A stretch of DNA of 64,000 nt from an uncultured Prevotella sp. (GCA_905202125.1 CAJKQX010000001.1:1-64000); one strand, 5' to 3'; shown: positions 47,537-58,941, counted from the first letter of the stretch. Numbers and translations are program-made. Notes: generated by a model not told the origin, from the sequence alone.

Positions 47537-47583
47537 AAAAAATTACCGCGTGAATGCAAATTTCATTCATGCGGTAATTTTTA
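47537..47583. terminator. Bidirectional terminator between valS and the DUF3078 gene
   Basis: The 19-bp arms AAAAATTACCGCGTGAATG and CATTCATGCGGTAATTTTT have one wobble and a 7-nt loop, with A and T runs at both ends, between two convergent genes. Confidence 0.9.
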
Positions 47584-47619
47584 CGTCTCATTCAATTGTG
47601 AAAAAACAATCAATAAGCG

Positions 47620-48915
47620 TCAGAACGAATATTTGAATCCCAAAGAAAATGTTTCCTTGAACTGCCAATAAGCATGGTGCTCGTCGCGTCTCACACCATC
47701 ATCAAATCTAGGATAGAAATAGAGTTCGCAATTGATAAATTTGTTGACATTGAAATTAATCCAGTTTTCATTCTCAAAGAGGAAATACTCGTATGAAGTG
47801 GTACACCAGATACGCGTTCTCCAACTTATGTTTTTCATTATACGCCAACTCAAATTGGCATTGAATGAAGGACCGAAATTATCTTCGATGTGTTTTCCTT
47901 GTTTCACTCCGTATCTCGAGACCAAAGCGTCACGTCCCACATAAGTGAAATGATAGCCCAAAGGTGCTAAGTGAGCCGAACCGGAAATCTTGCCTTTAAA
48001 CCAATTGATATTATAATTCATACCAACTGTAAGCTCCAATTTCAAAGGCGATAAGAAATCAGTGGACACATTATTACTATTGTTATCATATCGTCTCATC
48101 AGAGATGTAAAAGCAATGGTTTGGAACGAATAGCTCCAATTCTTGATGGCCTGATAATTGATGGTTCCCGTATAGCGCAAATCGTTATTGCCGATTCTGA
48201 ATTTATGTTCTTTCTCGCTCTCCACCTTGCTCAGCCCGAGAGACATATACAAATTATTGGAGAATGAAAATCTGCGTTTATTGTTATAATTGGCGTTAAT
48301 ATTGAGCGTATGAGTCATATTCAGCGAGTTTTCGCCTCCCTTAAACCAGTTGCCGGAATAAGTGTTTTGATTCAACTGAAGATTATACTCACCCGAGAAT
48401 GACCAAAAATTAGGACGTTTCAATACAATACCCATCGACTCTACATCAAGATCGTCAGCCACAGGCGACACCTTTTCAATTATGTCTGTCTCGGGCGTAA
48501 TCATCTCAGGTTCAGGCGTGATGATGGTTCCGGCTTGTTCCAGCATGCCCTGTGTTCCCCATACCAGATCGGGTCGATTGACATACACATCAAGCAATGT
48601 CTGTCCGACGCCATCAGGCACAGAGTCGGTGTCAAGTGCAAACAAATCATCCACAATGTCATAATAAAAAGTGAAAGGAGTAAACAGTCGGCTGTACTTG
48701 CCATCTATTTGGTGAACCACACCGAGTGAGTCGTCTCTAAGTCCTTGCAACATTTGATTCTCCCTGAATATTCTCAGCGAGTCAACATACATGTTTTTGA
48801 TTGCTGAGACTGAATCCGGCTCTGCTATCTTGCCGGATTTGCGTATAGGAGTTTGCGCCACGGTCTCAATCAGCCCGAAACACAGGAAAAGCAATGATAA
48901 ATATATAGTTTTCAT
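47620..48915 (-). CDS. Exported DUF3078-family outer-membrane protein
   Basis: The 431-residue protein has a signal peptide (1-20, VAQ). The C-terminal two-thirds (from about residue 165) is beta-rich and matches the Bacteroidetes DUF3078 pattern: FSGEYNLQLNQNTYSGNWFKGGENSLNMTHTLN followed by alternating strands and a terminal aromatic residue (FSLGFKYSF), as in outer-membrane beta-barrels. Function unknown. A minus-strand TACCTTTG element (48943-48936) lies about 20 nt upstream. Confidence 0.8.
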   Translation of the reverse strand: MKTIYLSLLFLCFGLIETVAQTPIRKSGKIAEPDSVSAIKNMYVDSLRIFRENQMLQGLRDDSLGVVHQIDGKYSRLFTPFTFYYDIVDDLFALDTDSVPDGVGQTLLDVYVNRPDLVWGTQGMLEQAGTIITPEPEMITPETDIIEKVSPVADDLDVESMGIVLKRPNFWSFSGEYNLQLNQNTYSGNWFKGGENSLNMTHTLNINANYNNKRRFSFSNNLYMSLGLSKVESEKEHKFRIGNNDLRYTGTINYQAIKNWSYSFQTIAFTSLMRRYDNNSNNVSTDFLSPLKLELTVGMNYNINWFKGKISGSAHLAPLGYHFTYVGRDALVSRYGVKQGKHIEDNFGPSFNANLSWRIMKNISWRTRIWCTTSYEYFLFENENWINFNVNKFINCELYFYPRFDDGVRRDEHHAYWQFKETFSLGFKYSF

Positions 48916-48964
48916 GCAACATTCTTATTATTGGGCAAAGGTAAGAATAAAAATTAAAAGTTGC

Positions 48965-50640
<1,676 letters not shown>

Positions 50641-50672
50641 ATTATCACCTATTATAATTAAGAATAATCAAA

Positions 50673-52568
50673 GTGGATAAAAATACTATTACAGGATTCA
50701 TCCTGATAGCAGCCGTATTGATTGGATATGGTATTTGGTCACAGCCTTCCCAGGAGGAAAGAATAGCCATGATGCGTCAGGATTCCATAAAAAATGTCGA
50801 GAGACAAAAAGCAGAGTTGTTACAAAAACAACAATCGGAAAGCAAAACAAACAGCAATGCGATGATGACAACAGACTCCACCGCACTGTTTTATTCCGCA
50901 CTCACAGGTAATGAGAAACGTATCACTTTAAAGAATAAAAAAGTTGAACTGACCCTCAATACCAAAGGTGGAACCATTGAGAAGGCCGTTGTAAAGAATT
51001 TCACCGACCGTAACGGCAACCCGGATGTGACACTTTTTGATAAGAATGACCAAAATATGAGTTTCATGTTGCTCGCTAAAGAAAGCAATATCATAACATC
51101 CGACTTATATTTCACACCTTCGGAAATATCCGATTCAACCGTGACGATGACCGCGACATCGGGGCAAGGCCGTTCCATCAGCATGAAATACACTCTTGGA
51201 AAAGACTACATGCTGCACATGACCTTACAAACAACGGGTATGGCCGGACTCTTCTCACCCAATTACAACACAATGGATGTGAATTGGAACGAGAAATGCC
51301 GTCAACAGGAGAAGGGATTTACATTTGAAAACCAGCACACATCACTAAGCTACCACAAAGTAGATGGCGGTACAAAATATCTGAGCGAGACAAGCGAGGA
51401 TAAAGACAAGACCATTGAGGATAGGATTAATTGGATTGCCTTCAAGAACCAGTTCTTCTCGGCAGTGATGATTGCAAAGAATGATTTTGCCGAAAACTCG
51501 GTATTGACAAGCATTCCGCAAGAGAAAGGAACCGGATATCTGAAACAATACGAAGCAAAGCTCAAGACTTTCTTTGACCCCAGCGGCAAGCAACCTTCGG
51601 AATTCGATTTCTATTTCGGACCCAATGATTTCCGTCTGTTGAAACGCATCGAGAAAGAGGCCCAATATGACAGCGACCTCGAACTGGAACGCCTTGTGTA
51701 TCTGGGATTGCCTCTGTTCAGAATCATCAACCGTTGGTTCACGATTTATGTATTCGATTTCCTCACAGGCATGAACATCAACATGGGTATCGTCTTGATA
51801 CTGATAACCATGCTTTTGAAATTCATCACCTATCCGCTGGTGAAGAAAAGCTATTTGAGTTCGGCCAAGATGAGAGTATTGAAACCCAAACTCGAGGAGG
51901 CAACAAAACAATTCAACAAGCCTGAAGACCAGATGCAGAAACAACAGGCAATGATGGCTGAATATTCAAAATACGGTGTCAGCCCACTGTCCGGATGTCT
52001 GCCTATGCTCATCCAACTGCCAATCTGGGTAGCGATGTTCAATTTCGTACCTAACGCCATACAGTTGCGCGGCGAGAAATTCCTTTGGATTGACGACTTG
52101 TCGACATACGACCCGATTATAGAATGGAACACCAACATCTGGCTTATCGGCGACCACCTATCTCTGACATGTATACTTTTCTGTGTCTCCAACGTCATTT
52201 ACTCCATCATGACTATGCGTCAGCAAAAAGACCAGATGGTAGGACAACAGGCCGAACAGATGAAAATGATGCAATGGATGATGTATCTCATGCCCGTGAT
52301 GTTCTTCTTCATGTTCAACGATTACTCTTCGGGGTTGAATTTCTACTATTTCGTCAGTTTATTCTTCAGCGCAGCCATAATGTGGACATTGCGCAAGACA
52401 ACCAACGATGAGAAATTGCTTGCAAAACTTGAAGCAAAGTATCAGGAGAACAAGAACAACCCGAAAAAGATGAGCGGACTTGCTGCCAGACTACAAGCCA
52501 TGCAGGAACAGCAGCAGGAACTGCAACGCAAGAGAGAAGAACTGGAGCGCAGAAGAAAAGGATTTTAA
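50673..52568 (+). CDS. yidC: Membrane protein insertase YidC
   Basis: The 631-residue protein (GTG start) inserts proteins into the inner membrane. It has the N-terminal membrane helix (about 4-22), a large periplasmic beta domain (about 80-340), the five-helix insertase core (MNINMGIVLILITMLLKFITYPLV; MLIQLPIWVAMFNFVP; YYFVSLFFSAAIMW) with the conserved Arg-region helix, and a charged C-terminal tail rich in Gln/Glu/Arg for ribosome contact. Intact and of normal length for Bacteroidetes. Confidence 0.97.
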   Translation: MDKNTITGFILIAAVLIGYGIWSQPSQEERIAMMRQDSIKNVERQKAELLQKQQSESKTNSNAMMTTDSTALFYSALTGNEKRITLKNKKVELTLNTKGGTIEKAVVKNFTDRNGNPDVTLFDKNDQNMSFMLLAKESNIITSDLYFTPSEISDSTVTMTATSGQGRSISMKYTLGKDYMLHMTLQTTGMAGLFSPNYNTMDVNWNEKCRQQEKGFTFENQHTSLSYHKVDGGTKYLSETSEDKDKTIEDRINWIAFKNQFFSAVMIAKNDFAENSVLTSIPQEKGTGYLKQYEAKLKTFFDPSGKQPSEFDFYFGPNDFRLLKRIEKEAQYDSDLELERLVYLGLPLFRIINRWFTIYVFDFLTGMNINMGIVLILITMLLKFITYPLVKKSYLSSAKMRVLKPKLEEATKQFNKPEDQMQKQQAMMAEYSKYGVSPLSGCLPMLIQLPIWVAMFNFVPNAIQLRGEKFLWIDDLSTYDPIIEWNTNIWLIGDHLSLTCILFCVSNVIYSIMTMRQQKDQMVGQQAEQMKMMQWMMYLMPVMFFFMFNDYSSGLNFYYFVSLFFSAAIMWTLRKTTNDEKLLAKLEAKYQENKNNPKKMSGLAARLQAMQEQQQELQRKREELERRRKGF

Positions 52569-52582
52569 AAATAATTAATCAG

Positions 52583-52633
52583 CAGATTATGCCGACCGGA
52601 TGCCCAACACATCCGTTAGCATAATCTGTTTTT
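52583..52633 (+). terminator. Terminator after yidC, 17 nt before the S9 peptidase start
   Basis: CAGATTATGC...CGGATG pairs with CATCCG...GCATAATCTG (16 bp, small internal loop), followed by TTTTTG. It ends 17 nt before the next start codon, so it may also act as an attenuator for that gene. Confidence 0.8.
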
Positions 52634-52649
52634 GTATTAAAAACTCAAC

Positions 52650-54809
52650 ATGAAAAAAACCACAAAATTGGCAATTGCTGCTATAATGGCAAGCACAAGC
52701 CTACAAGCTCAGCAAATGATAGATAAAAACAATATCCATCTTAATAGTAAAAACATGACGCCTGAAGCTCTTTGGGCTATGGGACGTCTTGGTGGAGCTC
52801 AGGCTTCACCCGATGGCAAGACCATCGTTTATCAGGTGGGATATTACAGTGTCAAAGAGAACAAAGGACGGCAGGTACTCTACACAATCAGTGCAGATGG
52901 CAAAACGCAGACAAAACTGACTACCGAGAACAAGAGTCAGAGCGATGCCGCTTGGATTGAAAACGGCAAACGAATAGCATATCTGCAAGACGGACAGATA
53001 TGGGCGATGAATAGTGACGGCAGCAACAAGACACAGCTGTCCAACTCAAAAATAGATATTGAAGGATTCAAATATTCCCCAGACGGCAAACATGTACTCC
53101 TCATCAAATCAATCAGTTATCATGAGAGTATAAAGAAGAATCCCGAGGACCTTCCGTTAGCAACCGGACGACTGGTCACCGACCTCAATTATCGTCACTG
53201 GGATCATTATGTCGAATCCATTCCCCACACCTATCTCGCAGACATTAAGGACAACGGAACGATAACAGAAGGCACAGACATCATGGATGGAGAGCCCTAC
53301 GAGTGTCCAATGGCGCCATTCGGAGGAATTGAACAACTGGCATGGAGCCCTGACTCAAAAATGATTGCATACACCTGTCGCAAGAAGACCGGCGTGAGCT
53401 ATGCCATTTCCACCGATTCAGACATCTACCTTTATGATGTCACCACAGGCAAAACCACCAATCTGTGCAAGCCGGACAATTACAAGACAATGGATGTGAA
53501 TCCGTCGAAAACGATGCGATATCAGGCAATAAACAAGCAGGCCGGCGATCTGAATATGGGATATGACGTAAACCCGAAATTCTCTCCCGATGGCAAATAC
53601 GTGGCTTGGCAAAGCATGGAACGTGACGGTTATGAGAGCGATCGCAACCGTCTTTGTATTTACACATTGGCAGACAAGTCAAAGAAATATGTCACTGAGC
53701 AATTCGACTCTAACGTGGACGACTACTGCTGGGGCAAAGACTCACGCACTCTTTATTTCATAGGTTGCTGGCATGCTTGCGAAAATATGTATCAGACCGA
53801 TCTCAAAGGCAATGTGAAACAATTGACTGACGACATCGCCGATTTCGGTTCGATATCATTAGCAAACAACGGCAATCAAATACTTGCAACCCGTCACAGT
53901 ATGTCACAGGCTGATGAGCTTTACTTGGTGAATCCCGGTCGTGACATCAAGAAAACCGAAATCAAACAGATTACGTTTGAAAACAAACACATATATGACC
54001 AGCTCGAAATGGGTCAGGTAAGAAAACAGTGGGTAAAAACGACAGACGGCAAAGACATGCTGTGCTGGATCATTCTGCCGCCCGGCTTTGACGAAACAAA
54101 GAAATACCCCACCCTGCTCTATTGCGAAGGCGGCCCGCAGAGTCCTGTAAGCCAATTCTGGAGTTTCAGATGGAATTTCCAGATCATGGCCGCACACGGT
54201 TATGTCATCGTAGCGCCCAACCGCAGAGGTCTGCCCGGTTTCGGTTCTGAGTGGAACGAACAGATTAGCGGCGACTGGACAGGACAATGTATGAAGGATT
54301 ATCTCAGTGCAATCGACTATGCAGCCAACAATTTCAGTTTTGTAGACAAAGACCGTATGGGAGCCGTTGGCGCCAGTTTCGGAGGATTCAGTGTGTACTA
54401 TCTGGCCGGACATCACGACAAACGATTCAAGTGTTTCATCGCACATGACGGCGCATTCAACCTCGAATCGATGTACACGGACACCGAGGAGACATGGTTC
54501 TCCAATTGGGAATATGACGACGCATATTGGAACAAAGACCTGACAGAGAATGCCAAGAGGACATACGAAAATAGTCCTCATCGTTTTGTGGACCGCTGGG
54601 ACACACCGATATTGTGCATTCACGGCGAAAAAGACTATCGCATCAATGCCAATCAAGGTTTCGGTGCGTTCAACGCAGCACGTCTGAAAGGCATTCCGGC
54701 TGAATTGTTGATATTCCCTGACGAGAACCACTGGGTACTCAAACCACAAAACGGAATATTGTGGCAGCGCACATTCTTCGACTGGCTCGACCGTTGGCTG
54801 AAGAAATAA
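52650..54809 (+). CDS. Exported S9-family prolyl oligopeptidase-type peptidase (DPP-like)
   Basis: The 719-residue protein has a signal peptide (1-21, LQAQ). The beta-propeller (about 35-470) contains TolB-like repeats (GGAQASPDGKTIVYQV, FKYSPDGKHVLLIK, LAWSPDSKMIAYTC, PKFSPDGKYVAWQS). The alpha/beta-hydrolase domain (about 480-719) has nucleophile Ser near 575 in GASFGGF, Asp near 660 in HGEKDYR and His near 692 in DENHW. It cleaves short peptides in the periplasm. It has 34 nt before the MFS gene, suggesting peptide breakdown and uptake may be linked. Confidence 0.93.
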   Translation: MKKTTKLAIAAIMASTSLQAQQMIDKNNIHLNSKNMTPEALWAMGRLGGAQASPDGKTIVYQVGYYSVKENKGRQVLYTISADGKTQTKLTTENKSQSDAAWIENGKRIAYLQDGQIWAMNSDGSNKTQLSNSKIDIEGFKYSPDGKHVLLIKSISYHESIKKNPEDLPLATGRLVTDLNYRHWDHYVESIPHTYLADIKDNGTITEGTDIMDGEPYECPMAPFGGIEQLAWSPDSKMIAYTCRKKTGVSYAISTDSDIYLYDVTTGKTTNLCKPDNYKTMDVNPSKTMRYQAINKQAGDLNMGYDVNPKFSPDGKYVAWQSMERDGYESDRNRLCIYTLADKSKKYVTEQFDSNVDDYCWGKDSRTLYFIGCWHACENMYQTDLKGNVKQLTDDIADFGSISLANNGNQILATRHSMSQADELYLVNPGRDIKKTEIKQITFENKHIYDQLEMGQVRKQWVKTTDGKDMLCWIILPPGFDETKKYPTLLYCEGGPQSPVSQFWSFRWNFQIMAAHGYVIVAPNRRGLPGFGSEWNEQISGDWTGQCMKDYLSAIDYAANNFSFVDKDRMGAVGASFGGFSVYYLAGHHDKRFKCFIAHDGAFNLESMYTDTEETWFSNWEYDDAYWNKDLTENAKRTYENSPHRFVDRWDTPILCIHGEKDYRINANQGFGAFNAARLKGIPAELLIFPDENHWVLKPQNGILWQRTFFDWLDRWLKK

Positions 54810-54843
54810 CTCAAGGAAATAAAATCAAAAACAAATAAAGACA

Positions 54844-56457
54844 ATGAATTCAACAAAAACATTACGCGATTCGGCAGCCCTTCGCTGGACAGCCCTATTG
54901 CTTTTGGCACTCGCGATGTTCTGTGCATACATCTTCATGGACATCCTCTCGCCAATCAAAGACTTGATGCAGTCGCAACGCGGTTGGGACTCTGACGCTT
55001 TCGGCACAATGCAAGGCGCAGAGACATTCCTCAACGTATTCGTGTTCTTCCTGATTTTCGCCGGTATAATCCTCGACAAAATGGGAGTACGTTTCACGGC
55101 CCTTCTCTCGGGAGCAGTAATGCTTGCCGGAGCATGTATCAAATGGTATGCCGTGAGCGACGGATTCATCGGCAGTTCGCTGGAAACCTGGTTCAACGAA
55201 AACCTCAACCACATTCCGATCTTCGAACAGCTCGGCGTATCACCATTCTATGAAGGAATGCCGGCCTCAGCCAAACTTGCGGCTCTGGGCTTTATGATCT
55301 TCGGATGTGGCGCAGAGATGGGTGGCATCACCGTAAGCCGTGGTATCGTGAAATGGTTCAAGGGCAGGGAGATGGCACTTGCAATGGGATCTGAGATGGC
55401 ACTTGCCCGTCTCGGCGTTGCTACATGTATGATATTCTCGCCATTCTTTGCCAAGTTAGGTGGTGAAGTGAGCGTATCACGTTCAGTGGCTTTTGGCGTT
55501 GTGCTATTGTGCATAGCCCTCATCATGCTCGTGGTCTATTTCTTCATGGACAAGAAACTCGACTCTCAGACCGGCGAGGCAGAAGAGAAAGACGATCCTT
55601 TCAAGATTTCGGATATCGGACAGATACTTTCATCAATGGGATTCTGGCTTGTTTCACTCCTTTGTGTGCTTTATTACAGTGCCATATTCCCATTCCAGAA
55701 ATATGCCGTAAACATGTTGCAGTGCAACCTCACATTCACCGAGGTGCCCGCCGATTCGTTCTGGGCATCACCATCAGTGACAATCGTGCAGTACGTCATC
55801 ATGCTTGTTGTGGCAGCCACTGCATTCATGTTCAATTTCATGAAGAAACCCGGACTGAAATACTCAATGTTCACAGTATCCGTGATTGCACTCGTCACAT
55901 ATTGCTATATGGGCTACATGCGTCAGTCGGCCGAATCGATCTTTGCCGTATTCCCACTTTTGGCCGTAGGTATCACTCCCGTTCTGGGCAACTACGTTGA
56001 CCACAAAGGAAAGGCCGCTTCGATGCTCGTACTTGGTTCACTGCTTCTGATAGCATGCCACCTCACGTTTGCTTTCATCCTGCCAATGTTCAAAGGCAGT
56101 CAGGCCGGCGGTGTCATCATAGCCTACCTTACAATCCTTGTCCTGGGTGCATCGTTCTCGCTCGTTCCCGCATCTTTGTGGCCGAGTGTACCAAAACTCG
56201 TTGATGCAAAAGTCATCGGTAGCGCATACGCACTGATTTTCTGGATTCAGAACATCGGTCTGTGGCTCTTCCCCTTGCTCATCGGTAAGGTGCTGACAGC
56301 AACCAATGAGGGAGTAACAGACCCCACACACCTCAACTACACCGCTCCACTGATCATGTTGGCATGTCTTGGAGTTGCAGCTCTTGTGATAGGACTGTTC
56401 CTCAAAGTCGTGGACAAGAAAAAGGGGCTTGGTCTGGAAGAACCGAATATCAAATAA
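54844..56457 (+). CDS. Major facilitator superfamily transporter
   Basis: The 537-residue inner-membrane protein has about twelve to fourteen hydrophobic helices. MFS signatures include DKMGVRFTALLSGAVMLAGA after the second helix and GREMALAMGSEMALARLG. A charged central loop (KLDSQTGEAEEKDDPFK) separates the halves. The helix near 440-480 has LVPASLWPSVPKLV. The substrate cannot be told. It follows the S9 peptidase by 34 nt and ends at a strong terminator. Confidence 0.88.
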   Translation: MNSTKTLRDSAALRWTALLLLALAMFCAYIFMDILSPIKDLMQSQRGWDSDAFGTMQGAETFLNVFVFFLIFAGIILDKMGVRFTALLSGAVMLAGACIKWYAVSDGFIGSSLETWFNENLNHIPIFEQLGVSPFYEGMPASAKLAALGFMIFGCGAEMGGITVSRGIVKWFKGREMALAMGSEMALARLGVATCMIFSPFFAKLGGEVSVSRSVAFGVVLLCIALIMLVVYFFMDKKLDSQTGEAEEKDDPFKISDIGQILSSMGFWLVSLLCVLYYSAIFPFQKYAVNMLQCNLTFTEVPADSFWASPSVTIVQYVIMLVVAATAFMFNFMKKPGLKYSMFTVSVIALVTYCYMGYMRQSAESIFAVFPLLAVGITPVLGNYVDHKGKAASMLVLGSLLLIACHLTFAFILPMFKGSQAGGVIIAYLTILVLGASFSLVPASLWPSVPKLVDAKVIGSAYALIFWIQNIGLWLFPLLIGKVLTATNEGVTDPTHLNYTAPLIMLACLGVAALVIGLFLKVVDKKKGLGLEEPNIK

Positions 56458-56503
56458 AACAACCGTAATCTATCAACGGCATAATGGCCCATGTATAAAT
56501 ACA

Positions 56504-56544
56504 AAAGCAGAAACCAAACGGATATCTTCGATGGTTTCTGCTTT
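56504..56544 (+). terminator. Terminator of the peptidase-MFS operon
   Basis: A perfect 13-bp stem AAAGCAGAAACCA/TGGTTTCTGCTTT with a 15-nt loop. The final T residues run directly into repeat copy D. Confidence 0.88.
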
Positions 56545-56739
56545 AACCCAAATCGCATAAGACCGACAATGGGCATGAATGATGGTTATCGTATTGTCTG
56601 TTCACGTGTTTTGGGTTTCTATTTGTCGTCTTGCATCCCGTCTTGTCTCGCCATAGCCCGCTATGCCTTCGACAAAACAGTCTGCAATCCGACAAATATA
56701 AAGACAAAACCGATTTGAAATCTAATGATTTGGGTTTAA
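56545..56739 (+). mobile_element. AACCC-family repeat, copy D (full length)
   Basis: The left end AACCCAAATCGCATAAGACC and the right end TCTAATGATTTGGGTTT bound about 195 bp. Inside are CGTATTGTCTGTTCACGTG, TTTTGGGTTTCTATTTGTCG and the CATAGCCCGCTATG palindrome, near-identical to copy F. It starts at the last base of the terminator. Confidence 0.82.
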
Positions 56740-56782
56740 TTATTCTTTTCTATGGAATATTGGATACTTTTGCACTCATATG

Positions 56783-57889
56783 CTACACCGAGAGGCTCGT
56801 ATTCAACACATTTTCGTTTGTAGTACTGATACGCAAATGATATTTCCCGTCGTAGCGGATTGTCATCAGACGTTGAGGATCGGCCACACTGTTGTGCAAA
56901 GCAAGAGCCACATGCCCCATTGTCCGACGCAGATTGAGTTCGACACAAGGATGTATCAGGAATCTTTTTCGCGTATCATCCGCCACTATCATCAAGTCGA
57001 TACCAAACGGACCGACGTATCTGCCATCAATGAAATATTGCATTCGATGGATGACACCATCACGAATTTTCGCGATAATCGTGGTATCAACATACCTTGA
57101 CAATATTTCAAGCTTTTCCCGTTCCGATGCTATAATACTACCGGCGTAAGATCCATTCACCGTTTTGAATATTGAAAGGCCCTTATATTCTACCCTCCCA
57201 TTGGCAGTGGCAATAAACTCCATACCAAAATCTTCCACCTTATCATAATATGGTTCAACCATCAAGCCTCCTTGACGAGACAATATATTGCGGCACCATC
57301 CGATGAGCGGTTGCTCCAAAGTATGCTCTACATAACGAACGCCGCGACCGCTACAACTCCACGGGGCCTTTACCACACTTTTTCCATTGGTCTCGATTTC
57401 GGAAATGACAGAATCGAGATTGTCAAGATAAACGGCACGACCCACAAACGAACTGTCGAGCGAACAGAGATAAGGAAGCAAATGTTCGGATGCAAAACGG
57501 CGGTTGCTCATCGTGCGAATATTGTCGACACTTGTCTTATCCTGAACCACCTGTACAAAAGTATTATTGGTATGGACGAGCTGTCTTGTCAACATCATAT
57601 CCCAGCCCCAGGGAGATACTTTCAATTGTCTTATGCTATCGGCATTGAGTAAACTGAGATCCGCCAATGTGACGAAAACAACATCTGCCGCAAAAGACTT
57701 GACATGTCTGACCATCTCAAGTGCCGCCTCGGTATCATCGACCAATACCAAGTCGCCGTCTTCGGCCCAAAGAGCCGGAAGAAAGCCTAAATCCCTACGG
57801 AGATTTCGCGCCGCATGAGGTGGGGTAAACAAACCATCAGTCGAAACCAATGCCAAATCGTGCTCGGGATTGAATATATGTAATTTCAT
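56783..57889 (-). CDS. Orphan ATP-grasp-like protein
   Basis: The 368-residue soluble protein is not a family I can name. It starts MKLHIFNPEHDLAL; the N-terminal half has a Rossmann-like pattern (ADVVFVTLADL). The second half shows ATP-grasp hallmarks: a phosphate-binding Lys in SVVKAPWSCSGRGVRYV (about 170-186), a GGLMVEPYYDKVEDFGMEF stretch, YVGPFGIDLMI, and a metal site with E-L-N-L-R in HPCVELNLRRTMGH. It therefore probably forms an amide or ester bond using ATP, with unknown substrates. No neighbour helps. It may be a conserved Bacteroidetes protein. Confidence 0.7.
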   Translation of the reverse strand: MKLHIFNPEHDLALVSTDGLFTPPHAARNLRRDLGFLPALWAEDGDLVLVDDTEAALEMVRHVKSFAADVVFVTLADLSLLNADSIRQLKVSPWGWDMMLTRQLVHTNNTFVQVVQDKTSVDNIRTMSNRRFASEHLLPYLCSLDSSFVGRAVYLDNLDSVISEIETNGKSVVKAPWSCSGRGVRYVEHTLEQPLIGWCRNILSRQGGLMVEPYYDKVEDFGMEFIATANGRVEYKGLSIFKTVNGSYAGSIIASEREKLEILSRYVDTTIIAKIRDGVIHRMQYFIDGRYVGPFGIDLMIVADDTRKRFLIHPCVELNLRRTMGHVALALHNSVADPQRLMTIRYDGKYHLRISTTNENVLNTSLSV

Positions 57890-58091
57890 AATCGTGATAC
57901 AATCTTCTGGAATAAAAAAATTTCTTGCAAACGATGATTACATAACTTATCATCTGTACCAATATTTATCGTCATGCAAAGTTAATGCAAAAATCTGTGG
58001 TTTGAAAATATCTTGTAACAATAATCATCAGGACTGAACCAAAATCAGGAATAATCAATCAAGCATAAAACAAGTTCCGGGAACAAACCTA

Positions 58092-58169
58092 AAACCCAAA
58101 TCGTCATTAGACCGACAATGGGCGTAAATGTTAATTATCGTATTGTCTGTTCACGTGTTTTGGGCTAAA
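58092..58169 (+). repeat. AACCC-family repeat, copy E (left half)
   Basis: AAACCCAAATCGTCATTAGACCGACAATGGGC (58092-58123), then CGTATTGTCTGTTCACGTG and TTTTGGGC; it stops where copies D and F continue with TTTCTATTTGTCG, so it lacks the right half. Confidence 0.75.
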
Positions 58170-58217
58170 AAATCACCGCATTTGTCAAAAAAAATTACCA
58201 TTTTTCCCCTCCATGCT

Positions 58218-58434
58218 TGCGATATTTTCAATCGAGATATCTGACGGTCATTTTATCGCAAAAATAACGCGTTCTATTAACACGCTGATTATCAATATAT
58301 TATAGCCGAATAGTTATCCGACAGCACCCCAAAACCATCAAAATCGGCTTTCAAAAGAGCCCAACTTGGCATGCAAAAGGGCCCATTTCGGCCTCCGAAA
58401 GGGTTCTTTTCACCATGCAAAAGGGCCTCTTTTG
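58218..58434 (+). repeat. AAAGGG-family repeat, copy 3
   Basis: TGCGATATTTTCAATCGAG (58218-58236) and, 115 nt on, GAGCCCAACTTGG with modules AAAAGGGCCCATTTCGG, GAAAGGGTTCTTTTCAC and AAAAGGGCCTCTTTTGG. Same order and orientation as copy 1. Confidence 0.75.
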
Positions 58435-58570
58435 GATAAAGACATGGATTTACCACATCATTGAAACGATTTTTTCGTCAAAAAAGACGGTTTCAGCTTC
58501 CAGAATGGAAGAAAAAGCCAGAGGTATTTTGTAAAGATTTTTTACTATAAAGGAAGCCCTATTCCGAAGC

Positions 58571-58598
58571 CCCTCCTTCTCTCCAAATGGAGAGAGGG
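58571..58598. repeat. Small hairpin CCCT..TCTCTCC-AAAT-GGAGAGAGGG
   Basis: Arms pair with a 4-nt bulge around a 4-nt loop. It is not next to a gene end on either strand, so a terminator role is unlikely. Confidence 0.5.
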
Positions 58599-58687
58599 AG
58601 AAACAAAGATTGAGTTATGAGATGGAAGTGGACCTATGGCCCACTTATGGAGGAGAGTAACATACAATTTACAAAATATCACAATAT

Positions 58688-58887
58688 TAAACCCAATCGC
58701 ATTAGACCGACAATGGGTATGAATGATGGTTATCGTATTGTCTGTTCACGTGTTTTGGGTTTCTATTTGTCGTCTTGCTTCCCGTCTTGTCTCGCCATAG
58801 CCCGCTATGCCTTCGACAATACGGTCGCAATACAACAAATATAATCTCCAAAACAGCCATGAACACTAATGACCGATTTGGGCTAAA
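58688..58887 (+). mobile_element. AACCC-family repeat, copy F (full length)
   Basis: The left end AAACCCAATCGCATTAGACC and the right end GACCGATTTGGGC bound 200 bp. The interior is near-identical to copy D up to CCTTCGACAA; the right end differs and instead matches mini copy C (CCAAAACAGCCATGA). It is directly followed by the terminator of the next gene. Confidence 0.82.
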
Positions 58888-58914
58888 AAAAAGGAGGTAA
58901 TCGCCTCCTTTTTT
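58884..58914 (-). terminator. Terminator of the DUF1846 gene
   Basis: AAAAAAGGAGG and CCTCCTTTTTT flank TAATCG: GGAGG/CCTCC stem extended by A-T pairs, with a T run on the minus strand, 28 nt after the stop codon. Confidence 0.85.
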
Positions 58915-58941
58915 CATTATTTTTTTATTCTATTCTATTCT

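Larger units (their letters stand above)
56458..56782. other. Intergenic stretch between convergent MFS and ATP-grasp genes
   Basis: Holds the terminator at 56504-56544 and repeat copy D. Nothing else is seen. Confidence 0.8.
57890..58941. other. Gene-free 1.05 kb repeat region
   Basis: Contains half copy E (58092), AAAGGG-family copy 3 (58218-58434), a hairpin with CTCTCC/GGAGAG arms (58571-58598), full copy F (58688) and the terminator of the DUF1846 gene. No credible coding sequence; short open frames cross repeats. Confidence 0.8.

Noticed and set aside
53904..54749. 281-codon minus-strand open frame
   Set aside because: Antisense to the catalytic domain of the S9 peptidase; no motif of its own.
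58092..58887. Possible CRISPR array from repeated AACCC units
   Set aside because: Repeats are about 200 bp, dispersed, of both orientations in the window, and have no regular spacers or cas genes.
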